Of a stretch of DNA of 64,000 nucleotides, positions 1 through 11,990 are shown one piece after another. This DNA is from Cristatella mucedo (Eukaryota; Bryozoa; Phylactolaemata; Cristatellidae): NCBI GenBank assembly GCA_009760855.2, contig WPIO01000052.1:1767501-1831500 (forward strand), read 5' to 3'. The position numbers and the translations under genes were made by a program. Below the pieces are notes generated by a model. The model searched no databases. It was not told where the DNA came from and saw only the letters and a program-made list of their open reading frames with translations. The first letter of the stretch is position 1. The number at the start of each line of letters is the position of its first letter.

Positions 1-892
1 GTCGCTGGCGGGGCGAGGCGAGCGAACGGTTGCGAAAAGTCCTCGCGAGATCAGATTGGCACCAAAAGTCGGTCGGGAGCGCCGGTTCGCCTAATGGCTT
101 CTTCCGGAGGCGGACTTCCGGCTCCGTTATCGAGCCGCCGCCGTCGGCAGCGACGCCGGTCTCGGACGTCCGACGTCGGCCCGTGACGACGCGAGCTCAC
201 TCTTAGAGAGCATGCAGATCCGGACGAGCGGGGGGGGGGAACACCTCACGAGAGGCGCTCCGACGCCCTCGGCGTCACGCCGAGCGCGTCGCCGACAGAG
301 AGCTCGGCCTGCGCACCTAGTGCTGCCGCTCGCGCCGAGGCAATGCCGTCAAACGCCGAGGCGATGGAAGCTTGAAGTACGCTTCGCAGGCTAGAGGCCC
401 ACCGCCACCACCAGCGAGCAGAGAGATTGGCTGCGGCGGCGGCGGTGGCGCAATGGTCGCACCAGCCACTCCGACGGCAGACATCTGACGGCAGGCGGAA
501 GTCGGCGGTCGGGCTCGAAGGCGAACCACATCTGTATGAGCGCCCGGTGAGGGCGAGCGCGCGATCGCGATCCAGCGATTCATCGGCGCGAGGGCTCTTG
601 CGCACGCGTGCGCCGCTCCGTCGAACCGCATTTCTTGCCGAGCGAGCGCGTTCGACAGCTTCAGCAGACCGCGACCGAGTACAGAGGCATACAGAGCGCA
701 AAGTGAACCAGGTGGACATAACTCGTCCCGCGTAACGTCGTCTTACCACATTGGAAGCTCAGCATTTGTGGCGTGCCGGCGGATAATTCTCCAATACTCG
801 CGATACGCGGATGGGTCGAATGCTATGGGCTGAGAGGAATAACGTTAGCCACAGTCCGGCATGGTCTCTCGTGCTCTGAGAAAGAGAGTGAG
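1..892. other. GC-rich stretch without a supported gene
   Basis: High-GC, CpG-rich sequence. Open frames exist on both strands, but they are arginine/alanine/serine-rich and overlap each other, as expected for GC-rich DNA with few stop codons. I see no domain, splice pattern or RNA gene. Confidence 0.5.
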
Positions 893-1240
<348 letters not shown>

Positions 1241-1952
1241 AGACAGAGGCATATAATCTGCGAGTTAAACTCACGCCTCGCTGCTCTGGTACACAACTTG
1301 TGCTGGCAAGCAAGCGCGGCCTCAGCGTGCGAAGTCTCACCACTTTAAGCAGCAGTCTTCTTTTTCTCTGCTTTCGCTGGCTGCGAAGCCACTTGCGGCG
1401 GCTCTGCTCCCACCGAGTCCCCTCGCGACGGCACGACCAGCCGAGTGGGCAATGCACGCAGACGCGAGGCCACGGCATGGGCTGCCAAGAATGGCCGCGC
1501 CACTCGCAGCGCGCCCACTACCGCTCGCCACTCTCGTACGTCCGTAAGCGCGAGTACCCAAAACAGACTTAGGCGCGTTCTCTAATTCGATTAGATCTGC
1601 CCACGTACTCGGCGAAGGGGGGGGGGGTTTGGGCGTGCTTCCCGTTTGTCGGCAGTCTGTTTATTGGCATTGAGCGGCAGTGACCGGTGACTTGGCTCGC
1701 TAGCTAGCCCACCCGCTGGTCAAAACGAGTTGGCAACGCCGCATTTGTCGGAGCTCTTCCACGACGGATTAAGACCGTTCTGCCACTTCACTTGTGACGC
1801 AGAGAGAGGCGGCACGGGTGTGGATCCTATAGTCGCTAGCTTTGCCTTCCGCTTCTGTAAGCTTCTACCCTTCAGCCGTCCCCGTCGTAGCCGCCGCCAC
1901 CGCCGGTGCTCGCTCTCGCAACCGTTCGCTGTCGTCCGTCGGCCTTCACCAC
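1241..1952. other. Gene-free GC-rich spacer
   Basis: Mixed sequence with a short poly-G run near 1617-1627. I see no coding region, RNA gene or recognisable transposon. Confidence 0.45.
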
Positions 1953-2129
<177 letters not shown>

Positions 2130-2399
2130 CTTCCATTGAACTCGCTCGCCGCAAAGTACCGACTTCCGCTCGGGACTTCACCTCGATCGCTCCGAGAGCT
2201 CCGCTCGAGCGGAAGTTCCATGCCACGCCTCCAGCGCTGGTCGGCCCCGCGAGTAAAGAAATTTTTTGGAATGAAATGGAAAGTAATAAAGAGAAAAGCA
2301 GCCGCTGTAGCGGTCTCGTTCGAAGGGCGGACTGCGTTCCCGTGGCGAGACTAACTGCAGCCTACATGGGCAGTCCGTACGAGACCGCACTCCTCCCGA

Positions 2400-2462
2400 C
2401 ACACACACACGCACACACACACACACACAAGCACACACACTCGCACGCTCACGCAAACACAC
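2400..2462. repeat. CA microsatellite
   Basis: Imperfect CA dinucleotide run with occasional CG and AAG interruptions. Confidence 0.95.
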
Positions 2463-2611
2463 AACCTGCTTCGGAAGTTCGTCTCGCAATTCGCTCTAAT
2501 ATCTCTGCACGCCGACCACCACTTCTCTCTGAGTATGACATCCTTTTGCTTATGCAGGTATGGAATAATCCTCTTGAAGCGGACTTTCGAAGGCATACAT
2601 AACGGAAGATG

Positions 2612-2643
2612 AACTGCGAGAGAGCGAGAGTGAGATAGAGAGC

Positions 2644-2697
<54 letters not shown>
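2612..2697. repeat. GA microsatellite
   Basis: GA run, pure from about 2650 to 2697, preceded by GAGC-interrupted units. Confidence 0.95.
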
Positions 2698-2704
2698 ACC
2701 GAGG

Positions 2705-2965
2705 CCTGAACGACTTTACTGGGCGGAGTGAGCCTCGGCGCCACTAGCGCGCGGCGCCAGCAGCACGCGTACGTGCCGCCCTGCGCACGCAGCCGGGATC
2801 GCTTCGCGGTGCTCCAGGCCGGGTGCTCGCACTCGATGACCCAGGTTGTGGGTTCAAGCTCTGCGGCTGGCATTCCTCCATCTCCCACCACCGAAAGCGG
2901 CGCTCCGCCGGGAGCGCTGGAGCCCTTCTGCCGCCGCGAGATAAATTGGGCAGCTGCGTAGACCG
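2705..2965 (+). mobile_element. Diverged SINE family 2 copy (tRNA-derived)
   Basis: A tRNA B-box-like string GTGGGTTCAAGCTC lies near 2846-2859. The body after it (ending with CCCTTCTGCCGC and a degraded ATAAAT...CTG tail near 2922-2955) matches in order the better-kept copies at 10.5, 18.4, 21.4 and 27.7 kb. It is GC-shifted and diverged, so the ends are approximate. Confidence 0.6.
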
Positions 2966-3508
2966 CCGCCGCCTCCGCCGCTGCCGACATTTGCTTTGTA
3001 GCTGGGCGGAGGCCTCGCCTGCGGGCCGCACCCATTTCAAAGGCTCGCGCGAGCGCAGGGCTGCTCAATATGTCGCGCTGCATCTTCGAGCAGCGACCGG
3101 CGCTACTACGCGCGCGGCAGCCCGCGCGCTCGCGCGCTGGAGCCCCTAGCCGAGACTGCATGCGACGCGCGGCGAGCAAGCAGCGCCGTCGAACGCGAGG
3201 GCGGACGCGAGCGGCAAGGCGCGCCCGTCGCGAGGCGATTACTTTACTGCCCACTCCGCCCGATTGCGAGCGGCCGCTGAACGCCGCCGCGACGGGCGCG
3301 ACGATCGGCCGACGCCTGTGCGAGCGTCCGTGAGCTCGCCTGACTGCGCCCCGCTCGCTCGCACGTGCATGACTCGAGCGGCGAAGTGCAGGAGTCGTGG
3401 CGCACAAAGTGAGCCAGTCGAGGCCGCTAGCGTGCGGCGCGCTTCCGGCCGACGATCCGCGCGGCGGACGGGCACGCCGCGAGTTGGCGAATCTCGCAGT
3501 TGGCGCCG

Positions 3509-3575
3509 CTCCGAGGCAGCAGCGCTCCGAGGCAGCAGCACTCCGAGGCAGCAGCGCCCCGAGGCAGCAGCAGGC
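3509..3575. repeat. 15-bp tandem repeat (CCGAGGCAGCAGCNC type)
   Basis: About four consecutive units built on CTCCGAGGCAGCAGC, with single-base variants between units. Confidence 0.85.
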
Positions 3576-3689
3576 AGCGCTCGAGCGCTCGCAGGCGGCG
3601 CTCGGGCTGCTGTGCCTGCGAGAGCCGCATGCGTGGGCAGCACGAGCTGTCCGGCATCGCTGCACCTTCAGCGCTCCCGTCCACATGCC

Positions 3690-3747
3690 ATTATTTCGAG
3701 CGCCATTATTTCGCCATTATTTCGAGCGCCATTATTTCGAGCGCCAC
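3690..3747. repeat. 15-bp tandem repeat (CATTATTTCGAGCGC)
   Basis: Four units of CATTATTTCGAGCGC, the second shortened to CATTATTTCG. Confidence 0.9.
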
Positions 3748-4405
3748 GCGGCCACCCGAGCGCCCGCGGCATTCGCGGGTGCGCGCATGCCGGTTTCGCG
3801 GGCGTAATTTTATCTAAATTTCGAGATGGCATCAGCGATAATTAGAGCCGCCGCAGGCGTGTGCGGGAGAAGCGTTCGGCGTAAGTAATCTACTACGCCC
3901 GCCGCGAGATCGCAAAAGCAACAGCGGACCGCGCTTAGCCTCGTTTTGGCCGATCTCAGCAGCAGCCGTAGCAGCAGCGGCGGCGGCGGCACTGACTCGC
4001 CTTTCGGCGTTCGTTACCTCGGCGGACGGCCCGGGAGGCGTATTTCAACTCAAATCGTCCAGAAGCAGCCATCAGGACGCCAAACGCGTCTCCGGCTTTG
4101 TCGAAAAGCGTCTAAGAATCAGAGGCTAACGCGCGCTGCCATTCGGCAAGGTCGTTCGTAAAGCGGAATAGCACGCGACGTCGTCGGATCTCCGTTTTTC
4201 AAGCGCGTTTCCCTCATGTTTTTTTTTAAATCAGATCAATTTTCTGTTTACCAACATGAAAAGGTCCTCGAATTAGTCAAGATGTTTTTCCTTTTTTTTT
4301 TAATCAAATCGAGGCAATTTTTTAAAGCAAAACGAAATCGCCGGCTCAAGCCGCACCAGGACGGGCGCTCGAAAGTCGCGCCGTCTCGCGTCGCATAGCA
4401 GCCTT

Positions 4406-4430
4406 CCGCCGCCGCCGCCGCCGCCGCGAT
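4406..4430. repeat. GCC trinucleotide run
   Basis: Seven to eight CCG/GCC units, followed by GATGGCGGCG. Confidence 0.9.
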
Positions 4431-6289
4431 GGCGGCGCGAGCACCCGTCCTGACGGAGCAGCTGCGTCCTCCGGTGCCTCTGCCTCTCGATACTCGGGGA
4501 AACGATGCGGGGCGCGGGCGGAGCGTCGTCGACGGGCGGCCGGGGCGACTCCTCGCGCATGCACGGTCTGCGAACCGCCGCTCGAACGCCGCGACTCGCG
4601 CCTCGCCGGGCCGTCGCCGCGCTGGCTTCGCAAGGGCGTTAGCTGAGATGCGGGAGGCGCGCATGCGCGCGGAGGAGGTGTACGCCGACGCCCGTGCGGC
4701 CGGAGCTCGCTGAGGCGGCGGAGGTGGCGCCGGCTGCGACCGAGCTCGGAGCCAGCGTAGACGTTTGCGTCGCCAGAGCGAGTAAACGCGTCGCTAGCCT
4801 AAGCGTCTCCTCGACGCTGGCATAAGCTGCGCAAATCCGCACTCTGCAGACGCCTTTAGACGGCGGCCCTATCGACGTCGACGTCTAGTCGGCGTGTCAG
4901 CAGGGGACGCAGCGCCACCGCACGCGGTCTAAGCTTTCCTCTCAGCCGGCCTCTCGACTGGCGGCCGTCGTCGACCGTTGGCGCGGTTGTTATCCGCCCC
5001 TCGAGAATGGTGGGACGTCATCGACAAATGCAGCGACGAATGCTGCGGCGCCACAGCCACGATGTCCACGAGACCAAGGCGCGCTGGCCGCTCATCGTCT
5101 GGTCGCTCGGCGACAGGCTGGCCTCAGTCTCCTGCCACCCCGTCGCTAGCCAAGCGTCGCGTCGGGCGGAGCGCGGCCGCGCGAGCGCCTGCTGCTGCTG
5201 CTGCTGCTGCTGCTGTACGGCCGGGGAAGCGACGCGGGTGCAGTGCCCAGAGGCCCGCCAGCGCCGCCGCGTCCCTTAAGACGGAGGTCTACTGCTCCGG
5301 CGAACGTTCGGACTGCAGAGGCACCCGAGAACTCGAGGCTACGTCATCAGTTCTTAATGATAAGGAGCAGGGGAAGACTGGTGGCCGACGGGAAGATTCC
5401 GAATCTCGAGAGCCGGGTTCGAGGAATTAGCCTGACGGTCTGCTACTCAGCTGTAGATTGGAGGCTAGCGCAGCAGCCGACCAATCAGGAACAGACCCAG
5501 AAAAGGAAAATGGCTGCCACTGCAAGAGTTCTAAATACAGAAATGCATTGACAACGAACGCTGCGTGTAGAAGGATGGTGGCAGAATTTGTAGGTCTTGC
5601 ATATCAGACGCCCTCGCAGCTCACGAGGTGGCAGCTACGACGCATCAATTCCGACGAGCTCTTTCCCGGCAAGTCACCCAGCCTGGTCGAGAAGATGGCT
5701 GCTATGTCTTTCGCCGCCGTCGGTGGCACTTCCGGTCGGGTTAAGGTGCGCGAGGGCCAACCGGAAGTTCCGCGCGCGCTCGTGCGAGCCGATCGATCGC
5801 CAGCTCTTGCCCTCATGCGGCGGCGGCGGCGTCTAGCCTACTGCCACGCCTCTGGGCGTGCGTTCGTTCGCTGAACGCTCGCGCGCTGCCGTCCGTATCA
5901 AGAGCAATCCCGTCGTTCCGACGAGGGCGCCACATCCGCGGCCCGCTGGCCGATCGTGCGCGCTCTCGGAGGAGGCGAAGCTCCGACGAAGCTCGACAGC
6001 AGCTGCGGTCACCCGCTACCGCGTGCAACGCCGGCCGCGACCGCTGCGTCCGGCGGGGCGCACACGCGGCGGCTTGCTTAGTTCGCGCCGAAAAGGACGC
6101 GTGCGCGCGTGCGGCTAGCGCGGTGCCGCATGGTCGAGGCTTTAGCCTAATTGCGACGCCTCTTCCTGTCCTCATCGAACGGCGACGCCGCCGCTGCTGC
6201 TGCATGTAGGCGGTAGCTGCGGCGGCAGCTGCGGCTGCAACTGCGGCAGAGACTGCGGCAGAGACTGCTGCTGAACCTGCGCTAAGTGT
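4431..6289. other. GC-rich, CpG-rich stretch without a supported gene
   Basis: High CpG density of the kind seen at unmethylated promoters or in genomes with little CpG methylation. I found no exon with a recognisable domain. A CCAATCA motif occurs near 5480, but there is no gene to attach it to. Confidence 0.4.
5189..5215. repeat. CTG trinucleotide repeat
   Basis: About nine uninterrupted CTG units. Confidence 0.95.
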
Positions 6290-6482
6290 TCGCTCGAACG
6301 CTAACGGGCCGCGGCCGATAAGCTACATCGGCGAGAAACAACTCGACAAACACCCAGTGAACAAACGGTTAGCCAACGCTCGATTACTTCGCCAGGCCAC
6401 CCGAAGGTTAATAGAGGCACAGCTAGTAGATTCGAAGGAGGTGTTGCGGCTTGGCGGTGGCGGCCCCATAGCGGCAGCGGCC
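6290..6482 (-). repeat. Dispersed repeat, inverted partner of 7262-7466
   Basis: The reverse complement matches 7262-7466 along its length, with shared blocks such as AACACCTCCTTCGAATCTACT and GTCGAGTTGTTTCTCGCC, plus small indels. I do not recognise the family. The two copies face each other across about 0.8 kb that contains a LINE tail. Confidence 0.85.
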
Positions 6483-6831
6483 GCTGCCGCTCTGGGGGCG
6501 GCCCAAGGTCACCGCGGAGCGAGCGGCGGCTAGACGAAACGCAGTCGTTTCGACGGCAAAGCGCGAACTGCCGCTCTCCAAGTGAGCGAGTGGCGACGTT
6601 CTTTGGAGGGAAACGCATACCCCACGCGTAGGCGCGATGGTTTTTTCAAAGCCGAGCGCGGGCTCGCATGGGGTTTTTCTATTTACCCTGACCAGTGCGA
6701 GTCGGGGCCGCGGTTCGCCGGTCGCCGACTGCAGCAGCGGCTGTCATGGTTCGCAACTTGCAAAGCCCAATTCGAAAGCATAAAAGCGCACGCGCTCATC
6801 CACTACCTATTCGATCTAGATTAGATCGACC

Positions 6832-6945
6832 ACTAGCCATTCGATCGCGCTTTCTTTGCAGCAAATATAAAGTGCCTTGAAAGAGATTGAGTTCTCTGAG
6901 GGCGCTTTATCAAATGCATTATTATTATTATTATTGTTATATCCT
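6832..6945 (+). mobile_element. CR1/L2-type LINE 3' tail
   Basis: It carries the recurring tail of this genome's LINE: GCAGCAAATATAAAGTGCC, then AAAGAGATTGAGTTCTCT, GAGGGCGCTTTATCAA and an ATT microsatellite (6918-6937). The same tail recurs near 13.6, 33.5, 43.1, 47.3, 52.5, 63.85 and 63.98 kb. Only the 3' end is present, as expected from 5' truncation during target-primed reverse transcription. Confidence 0.9.
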
Positions 6946-7261
6946 TATTTTTGCGCCGTCAGGTCAAGAGGATTCGGGAGGATCGACCAAGCGAGCGATA
7001 TTGAAATTTAAGCGCAGGCGTTTTTAGCCCTGCGCTGAGCGTCGAGTTAAAAGTAGTCTTGACGTCTGAGCCCCCCCCCCACCTCCTCGGGCCTCCTCGG
7101 GCGTGGCCGCCTCAGACTAGCTCCCCGCTCCAAGCCCCCACCTCCAAATTGACTTCGCGGTTCCTATCCGATCTCTTTCTATCCGATCCTGCCTCCTATT
7201 CTGCGTCGGAGCTCAGATCTGCGGCGGCGGACAAGTTCTGTGAAACCAGCGGCAACAGGCA
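6946..7261. other. Short gene-free spacer
   Basis: Contains a poly-C run at about 7071-7080. Nothing else recognisable. Confidence 0.5.
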
Positions 7262-7466
7262 AGCTCCGGTCGCTTGGGGCCGCCACCGCCAAGCCGCTAA
7301 GCCGCAACACCTCCTTCGAATCTACTCGCTGTGCTTCTATTAACCTTCGGGCGGCCAGGCGAGCGTTGGCCAACCCTTTGTCCACTGGGTTCGCTGGGTA
7401 TTTGTCGAGTTGTTTCTCGCCTATGGAGCTTATCAGCTTCGACCCGTTAGCGTTCGACGTCGTCGT
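7262..7466 (+). repeat. Dispersed repeat, inverted partner of 6290-6482
   Basis: Inverted homologue of 6290-6482. Its right end leads almost directly into the 13-bp tandem array. I do not recognise the family. Confidence 0.85.
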
Positions 7467-7496
7467 CAGCGGAGGATGCGAAAGCTCGTGCGAAAG

Positions 7497-7862
7497 CTGC
7501 ACGACGCCGCTGCGCGACGCCGCTGCGCGACGCCGCTGCGCGACGCCGCTGCGCGACGCCGCTGCGCGACGCCGCTGCGCGACGCCGCTGCGCGACGCCG
7601 CTGCGCGACGCCGCTGCGCGCGACGCCGCTGCGCGACGCCGCTGCGCGACGCCGCTGACGACGCCGCTGCGCGACGCCGCTGCGCGACGCCGCTGCGCGA
7701 CGCCGCTGCGCGACGCCGCTCTGCGCGCGACCGCTGCCGCTGCGCGACGCCGCTGCGCGACGCCGCTGCGCGACGCCGCTGCGCGACGCCGCTGCGCGAC
7801 GCCGCTGCGCGACGCCGCTGCGCGACGCCGCTGCGCGACGCCGCTGCGCGACGCCGCTGCCG
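7497..7862. repeat. 13-bp minisatellite (GCGCGACGCCGCT)
   Basis: About 27 head-to-tail copies of GCGCGACGCCGCT, with a few partial units near 7620, 7655 and 7720-7740. Because 13 is not a multiple of 3, all three frames read through as Arg/Ala/Ser/Asp repeats. This explains the long frames on both strands here. Confidence 0.97.
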
Positions 7863-8722
7863 CGCGCCAGTAGTGAAAGCGGACGCTTGCGGTGCGGCTG
7901 TATTCGAAGCGGACGCGTCCGGTTCGATTCGGCGAATTCGGCTCCGCACGCGACCGCGGATCGGGGCGCCGCAGCAACCCCGCCGCCGATGCCGCCGCTT
8001 CGGCAGACGCCGCGCGCGCGCCCAGCGAGGTGGTCCGTACCTCACGTACCACACGACGTCTGATTAGTCTGGCTCGCTCGCCATCCTCGACTTGTCGGCG
8101 AGGGGCAGTCGGCGCGGCGGCGCGAAGTCTCGACTGCACAATGCGAAGGCGCGCAATTAGGCTCGCCGGTATATCTCGCCGACGGCGAGCGTCGCCGTGG
8201 TTAAAATGGCGGGCGCGCTACAGCGTCGTCGTAGCGACGCTATTGGTCTGCTAAATTCTCCCGCGCCGGCCAAAGCGTGAGGCGCGCGCGAGAGCTCGGA
8301 GCGCCGAGCGGTGGTAGCCCGCACCGCTCGGCAGGCCACCGGGAAAGCGCTTCGCGCGCTCCTTAATTGAGAGCAGCTGCTGCAGCCCTTCAACATTGGG
8401 ACTGGCGCAGATTGATTCCAACCCAACAGCGAGCGCTTCACTGATCTCTGCTCAGAACTCCGGACGTCGGATGTCGAGCCGGCGGCGCTTCGCTCGCGGC
8501 GGCCATCGCTCGCGTACAATCATTACTCACGGACTAGCCGGACCAGTCCTGCCGCCCTCTGGCGGCGGGGCACTTGGAAGAGGAAATCCGCTCGCGTGGC
8601 GGTTCGCGGTGCGGCGGCGGCGGAGGCGGCGATGGCGGCGGCGGAATTCAAGCCGTGTGCAGCTCGGTCGACTTTGCTGCGCATCTCATTACATTAGCAT
8701 TATATACCCCGAGCGCAAGTTG

Positions 8723-8725
<3 letters not shown>
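7863..8725. other. GC-rich stretch without a supported gene
   Basis: No domain or RNA gene seen. The strand-overlapping Arg/Ala-rich frames are treated as compositional. Confidence 0.4.
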
Positions 8726-8753
<28 letters not shown>

Positions 8754-8763
8754 CCTCTCTCTC
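8726..8763. repeat. CT microsatellite
   Basis: CT run of about 38 bp with one CCT interruption. Confidence 0.95.
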
Positions 8764-9890
8764 AGAGCGCGCCCTTCGAATTGCTGACCGAGATAAATCG
8801 ATACTAAGACGCAGCATACTTCAGAGATCAACTCAAGTCAGATCGACCAGCTGCGCGGTCGGCGAAATGTCGCATCGGTGCTGACAATTAGCGGCACGGA
8901 GGGGAGAGATAGCGAATCAACTTTGCACTCTCAGACGAGGAAGGCGAGCGCTGCGGTGCTGGACAGTGAGCGTGTAAGCGTACGCCTGCCAGCGCACTGC
9001 CGTGCACGTACCAGCGGGCAAGAGTCGGCTCGTTTAATGCCTGGTATCGTGCAGGTGACGCGCACTTTGCCGCTCCAGCCGAGCCTGCGCTGCACGACGG
9101 GACGGGGCTAGTGAAGATGGCAGCTTCTCGTTCCGGTCAACGGTGCGGACTGAACGCAGCCGCTCGGATCAGCGAGCGCTCCGCAGCAGCGAGCGCTTTT
9201 TTAAAATCAGCTTCGTAACGACGGCGCTCGTGGCAAATGTTCGGGCTCGCGGGGTCGCCGCCTCGCCGTCCGCTGCACGAAGAGAGGGCGATGCACTTGC
9301 GCTACGAAATAGATGGTAAGGCTCGTGCGGCGCTCGCGGCTTTAGACGAGCGATAAAAAAGGAGGACCGCGCTTCCGGTGTTGAACCATCGGCCACCGAC
9401 AAACCTTGAGCGACGGAAGAGGCCACCCAGCAATGCCTACGATGGGTGAAAATGGCGACCGGTCGTAGACCTTCTTGCGTATTTTGAGTCGCTGAGATCT
9501 CACGGCGGGCTTGCGGCCAGACCACTGTTTTTGACAGCCGGTCAGGGGTTCGAAAACGCCATCAATGCGGCAGTGGGACCGGTGCACGTGTGCCTTTTCA
9601 CATATATCCACCAAGTTGCGTACCGTCTTTGGAGTCGTCAATTCCGTATGGCGCGGCAGGCGACGAACCTTGAGCTTGAGCTTCTAATTACGCACTGTCG
9701 CGTTTCGAGTCTCGCGGGACTCGCAGTCTCAGCAGCGCTGGAGCTCAGGCGAAAGTTTCACAGCTGCGAAAGCCAGCATCTCGCTTTCTCGTAGCCAGAC
9801 GCAGTAGCAGCCAGCACGTCATGCTATTGCTGATGGCGACCACGCGTCGGCTCTGCGCGTCCCCTCTGGAGCCGCGCGAACTCGCTGTGC

Positions 9891-9892
<2 letters not shown>
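8764..9892. other. Gene-free stretch
   Basis: Moderately GC-rich. No recognisable exon, RNA gene or transposon. Confidence 0.4.

Positions 9893-9940
<48 letters not shown>
9893..9940. repeat. TA microsatellite
   Basis: About 24 uninterrupted TA units. Confidence 0.97.
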
Positions 9941-9942
<2 letters not shown>

Positions 9943-10077
9943 TATCTGTCTCTTTCTTTCTTCTTAAACCGTCTCCTCTTGGTCTCTCTCCTCCACCGTT
10001 TCTCATTTCCCATCTTTTATGTCTTTTTCGATCACCATTCCGACTAGCTTCTCTCTGTCTCGATCGCAGTACTCCTA

Positions 10078-10079
<2 letters not shown>

Positions 10080-10134
<55 letters not shown>

Positions 10135-10293
10135 CCGTCTCTCTTTCCTCTCCGTCTCTCCGTCTCTCTCTCTGTTATCTACATAACTACTTATAGGTAT
10201 AGGTTGTGTCTCTCTACACTCTCTGTCTCGCTCACTCCTTCTTTCGCCTCTCTGTTTCCTCTTTCTGCATCTCTTTCACTCTGTTTTTCTCTG

Positions 10294-10358
<65 letters not shown>

Positions 10359-10435
10359 TTACAATGTAGCTATACATTTCTTTTCTCTCGCCCTCTTTAT
10401 CTCTCTTTCTCGATCTCTCCCTATCTAGCAAATAA
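10080..10435. repeat. CT-rich compound microsatellite
   Basis: Pure CT run at about 10080-10131, then CT-rich sequence with CCGT and TTT interruptions and a second nearly pure run at about 10299-10358. Leu/Ser-rich frames here are repeat translations. Confidence 0.93.
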
Positions 10436-10527
10436 TTTCACACATGTGGGAGCCAAGCAGAACGACGGGCCCCCTGCTCCTCTTTTAGCGAGATGGGCTT
10501 AACCGCTAAGGATTTCCAAGACCCAGA

Positions 10528-10712
10528 AAATGCCGTGGGTCTTAGCCCAGGAAGTAAGGTGCTCGCTCTTCACGACCGTAGTTGTGGGTACGAGTCCTGC
10601 AGTGGTCGATTCTTTATTGTTCGCTACAAGCGGTAGTGGTAGCTGTGGTGGTGGTGGTAGCTCTTCTGCCGTTACATAAATGAGGCTGATTAATCAGATT
10701 ACCTTTAATTTT
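10528..10712 (+). mobile_element. SINE family 2 copy (tRNA-derived)
   Basis: The head contains an A-box-like TCTTAGCCCAGGAAGTAAGG and a B-box-like GTGGGTACGAGTCCTGC about 30 bp later. The body follows: GCAGTGGTCGATTCTTTATT, CAAGCGGTAGTGG, and GCTCTTCTGCCG with ATAAATGAGGCTG. The same order is seen at 18.4, 21.4 and 27.7 kb. A (GGT)n-like stretch sits in the body. Confidence 0.85.
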
Positions 10713-11056
10713 ACTTTATTTCATTTTTTAAATGAGTCCTACGACAAATAGCTACTACCGGGAGCTGCCGTCTCGAGTAGCGCTTCGCCTTTGAAGAGGC
10801 AGAAACGTGGGAAGGATGCACGATGACGTCGCTAAATACTTCCACTTCCGTTACTGCGTGCACACCTCACTCCGGCAAACTCGCTAGCAAATCGACAGCA
10901 AATTCATCTTGGTCGAGCACACAAGCTAGCCGTTTCTTGTCCTTGCTTCTGCTGCACACCGGAAGCCGAAGATGGAGGCTCTCACGTGCCGGGCAGGCAG
11001 CTAACCGCGCAGATTCGCTGGGCTGAAATTGAACAGTTGAACAGCGGCACCCCCTA
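10713..11056. other. Gene-free spacer
   Basis: Nothing recognisable between the SINE tail and the CA repeat. Confidence 0.5.
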
Positions 11057-11152
11057 CACAAACACGCACACACACACACACACACACACGCACGCACGCA
11101 CGCACACACACACACACACACACACATGCACACGCACGCACGCACCCACGCC
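11057..11152. repeat. CA microsatellite with CG interruptions
   Basis: CA run with GCAC variants near 11089-11103 and 11127-11145. Confidence 0.95.
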
Positions 11153-11788
11153 AGCCGGTATAGGCTGAGCGTCTCGTCAAATATCAGGCGGCGCACAGCT
11201 GCGACGCCGCGGTCGAGCCCAGCGGCCCTTGACCGCTGACGCTGTCAGTAAGACCGCATAGTATCAAAGAGGTGAGAAGCTGCCGCACGGCGAGCCGCCG
11301 CGAAGAGTCCACACCGCAGCGATTGAGTGCGGGCCAACAGGGCGAGAGACCACGACTGCGCCGCCGCCCCCGAATAGAGTTACGGTTCTATCGGGACTGG
11401 TTAGGAGGCCCGCAGGCTTGCAACAGGCTGGAGACTCAGGCTCGACTGAGGCTGACGTCAGTGACGTCTATCTGGGCTGATCTCGGTCGCTGCCGACCTG
11501 ACGGCGGAGCGGGCGCCGTCGGCGACATGATCGAAGAGCGGGCGCCACTCGCCCACCCGCCGCGAGCCACGGCGAGCGAGTCTGGACGCGCCCGCCCGCC
11601 GCGCGCGCGCGCGCGCGCGCGACGAGCGCGTGAGGCCGAAAAGAGATCGGCGCCAGCGGCGGCAGCCACGCCCGCCAGGCGCCCGACGGCGAGCGTGGCT
11701 GCGGTGATTGGTGGGCCGCGGCAACGGCGCACGTCCCGCGAGGTGCGCTAGGCACGCTTGAGCATTCTCGACAGCCCAGTGGGCGTGC
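11153..11788. other. GC-rich stretch with an alternating CG run
   Basis: Contains a pure alternating GC run at about 11600-11621 of the type able to adopt Z-DNA. No gene supported. Confidence 0.45.
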
Positions 11789-11990
11789 CGCAGCCGCCGC
11801 AGCCGCCGCAGCCGCCGCAGCCGCCGCAGCCGCCGCAGCCGCCGCAGCCGCCGCAGCCGCCGCAGCCGCCGCAGCCGCCGCAGCCGCCGCAGCCGCCGCA
11901 GCCGCCGCAGCCGCCGCAGCCGCCGCAGCCGCCGCTGCCGCCGCAGCCGCCGCTGCCGCCGCAGCCGCCGCTGCCGCCGCCGCAGCCTGC
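11789..11990. repeat. 9-bp minisatellite (CAGCCGCCG)
   Basis: About 20 copies of CAGCCGCCG. The last few alternate with CTGCCGCCG. It lies in a plus-strand open frame (11758-12057) and would encode a Pro-Pro-Gln repeat, but there is no independent sign that the frame is expressed. Confidence 0.95.

Larger units (their letters stand above)
2966..4404. other. GC-rich stretch without a supported gene
   Basis: Long overlapping frames on both strands encode Ala/Arg/Ser-rich low-complexity peptides. None shows a recognisable fold. Two small tandem repeats lie inside and are listed separately. A T-rich patch occurs near 4216-4320. Confidence 0.45.

Noticed and set aside
7179-8139. Overlapping 230-290 codon frames rich in Arg/Ala/Ser
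   Set aside because: The 13-bp repeat keeps all frames open. There is no domain outside the repeat.
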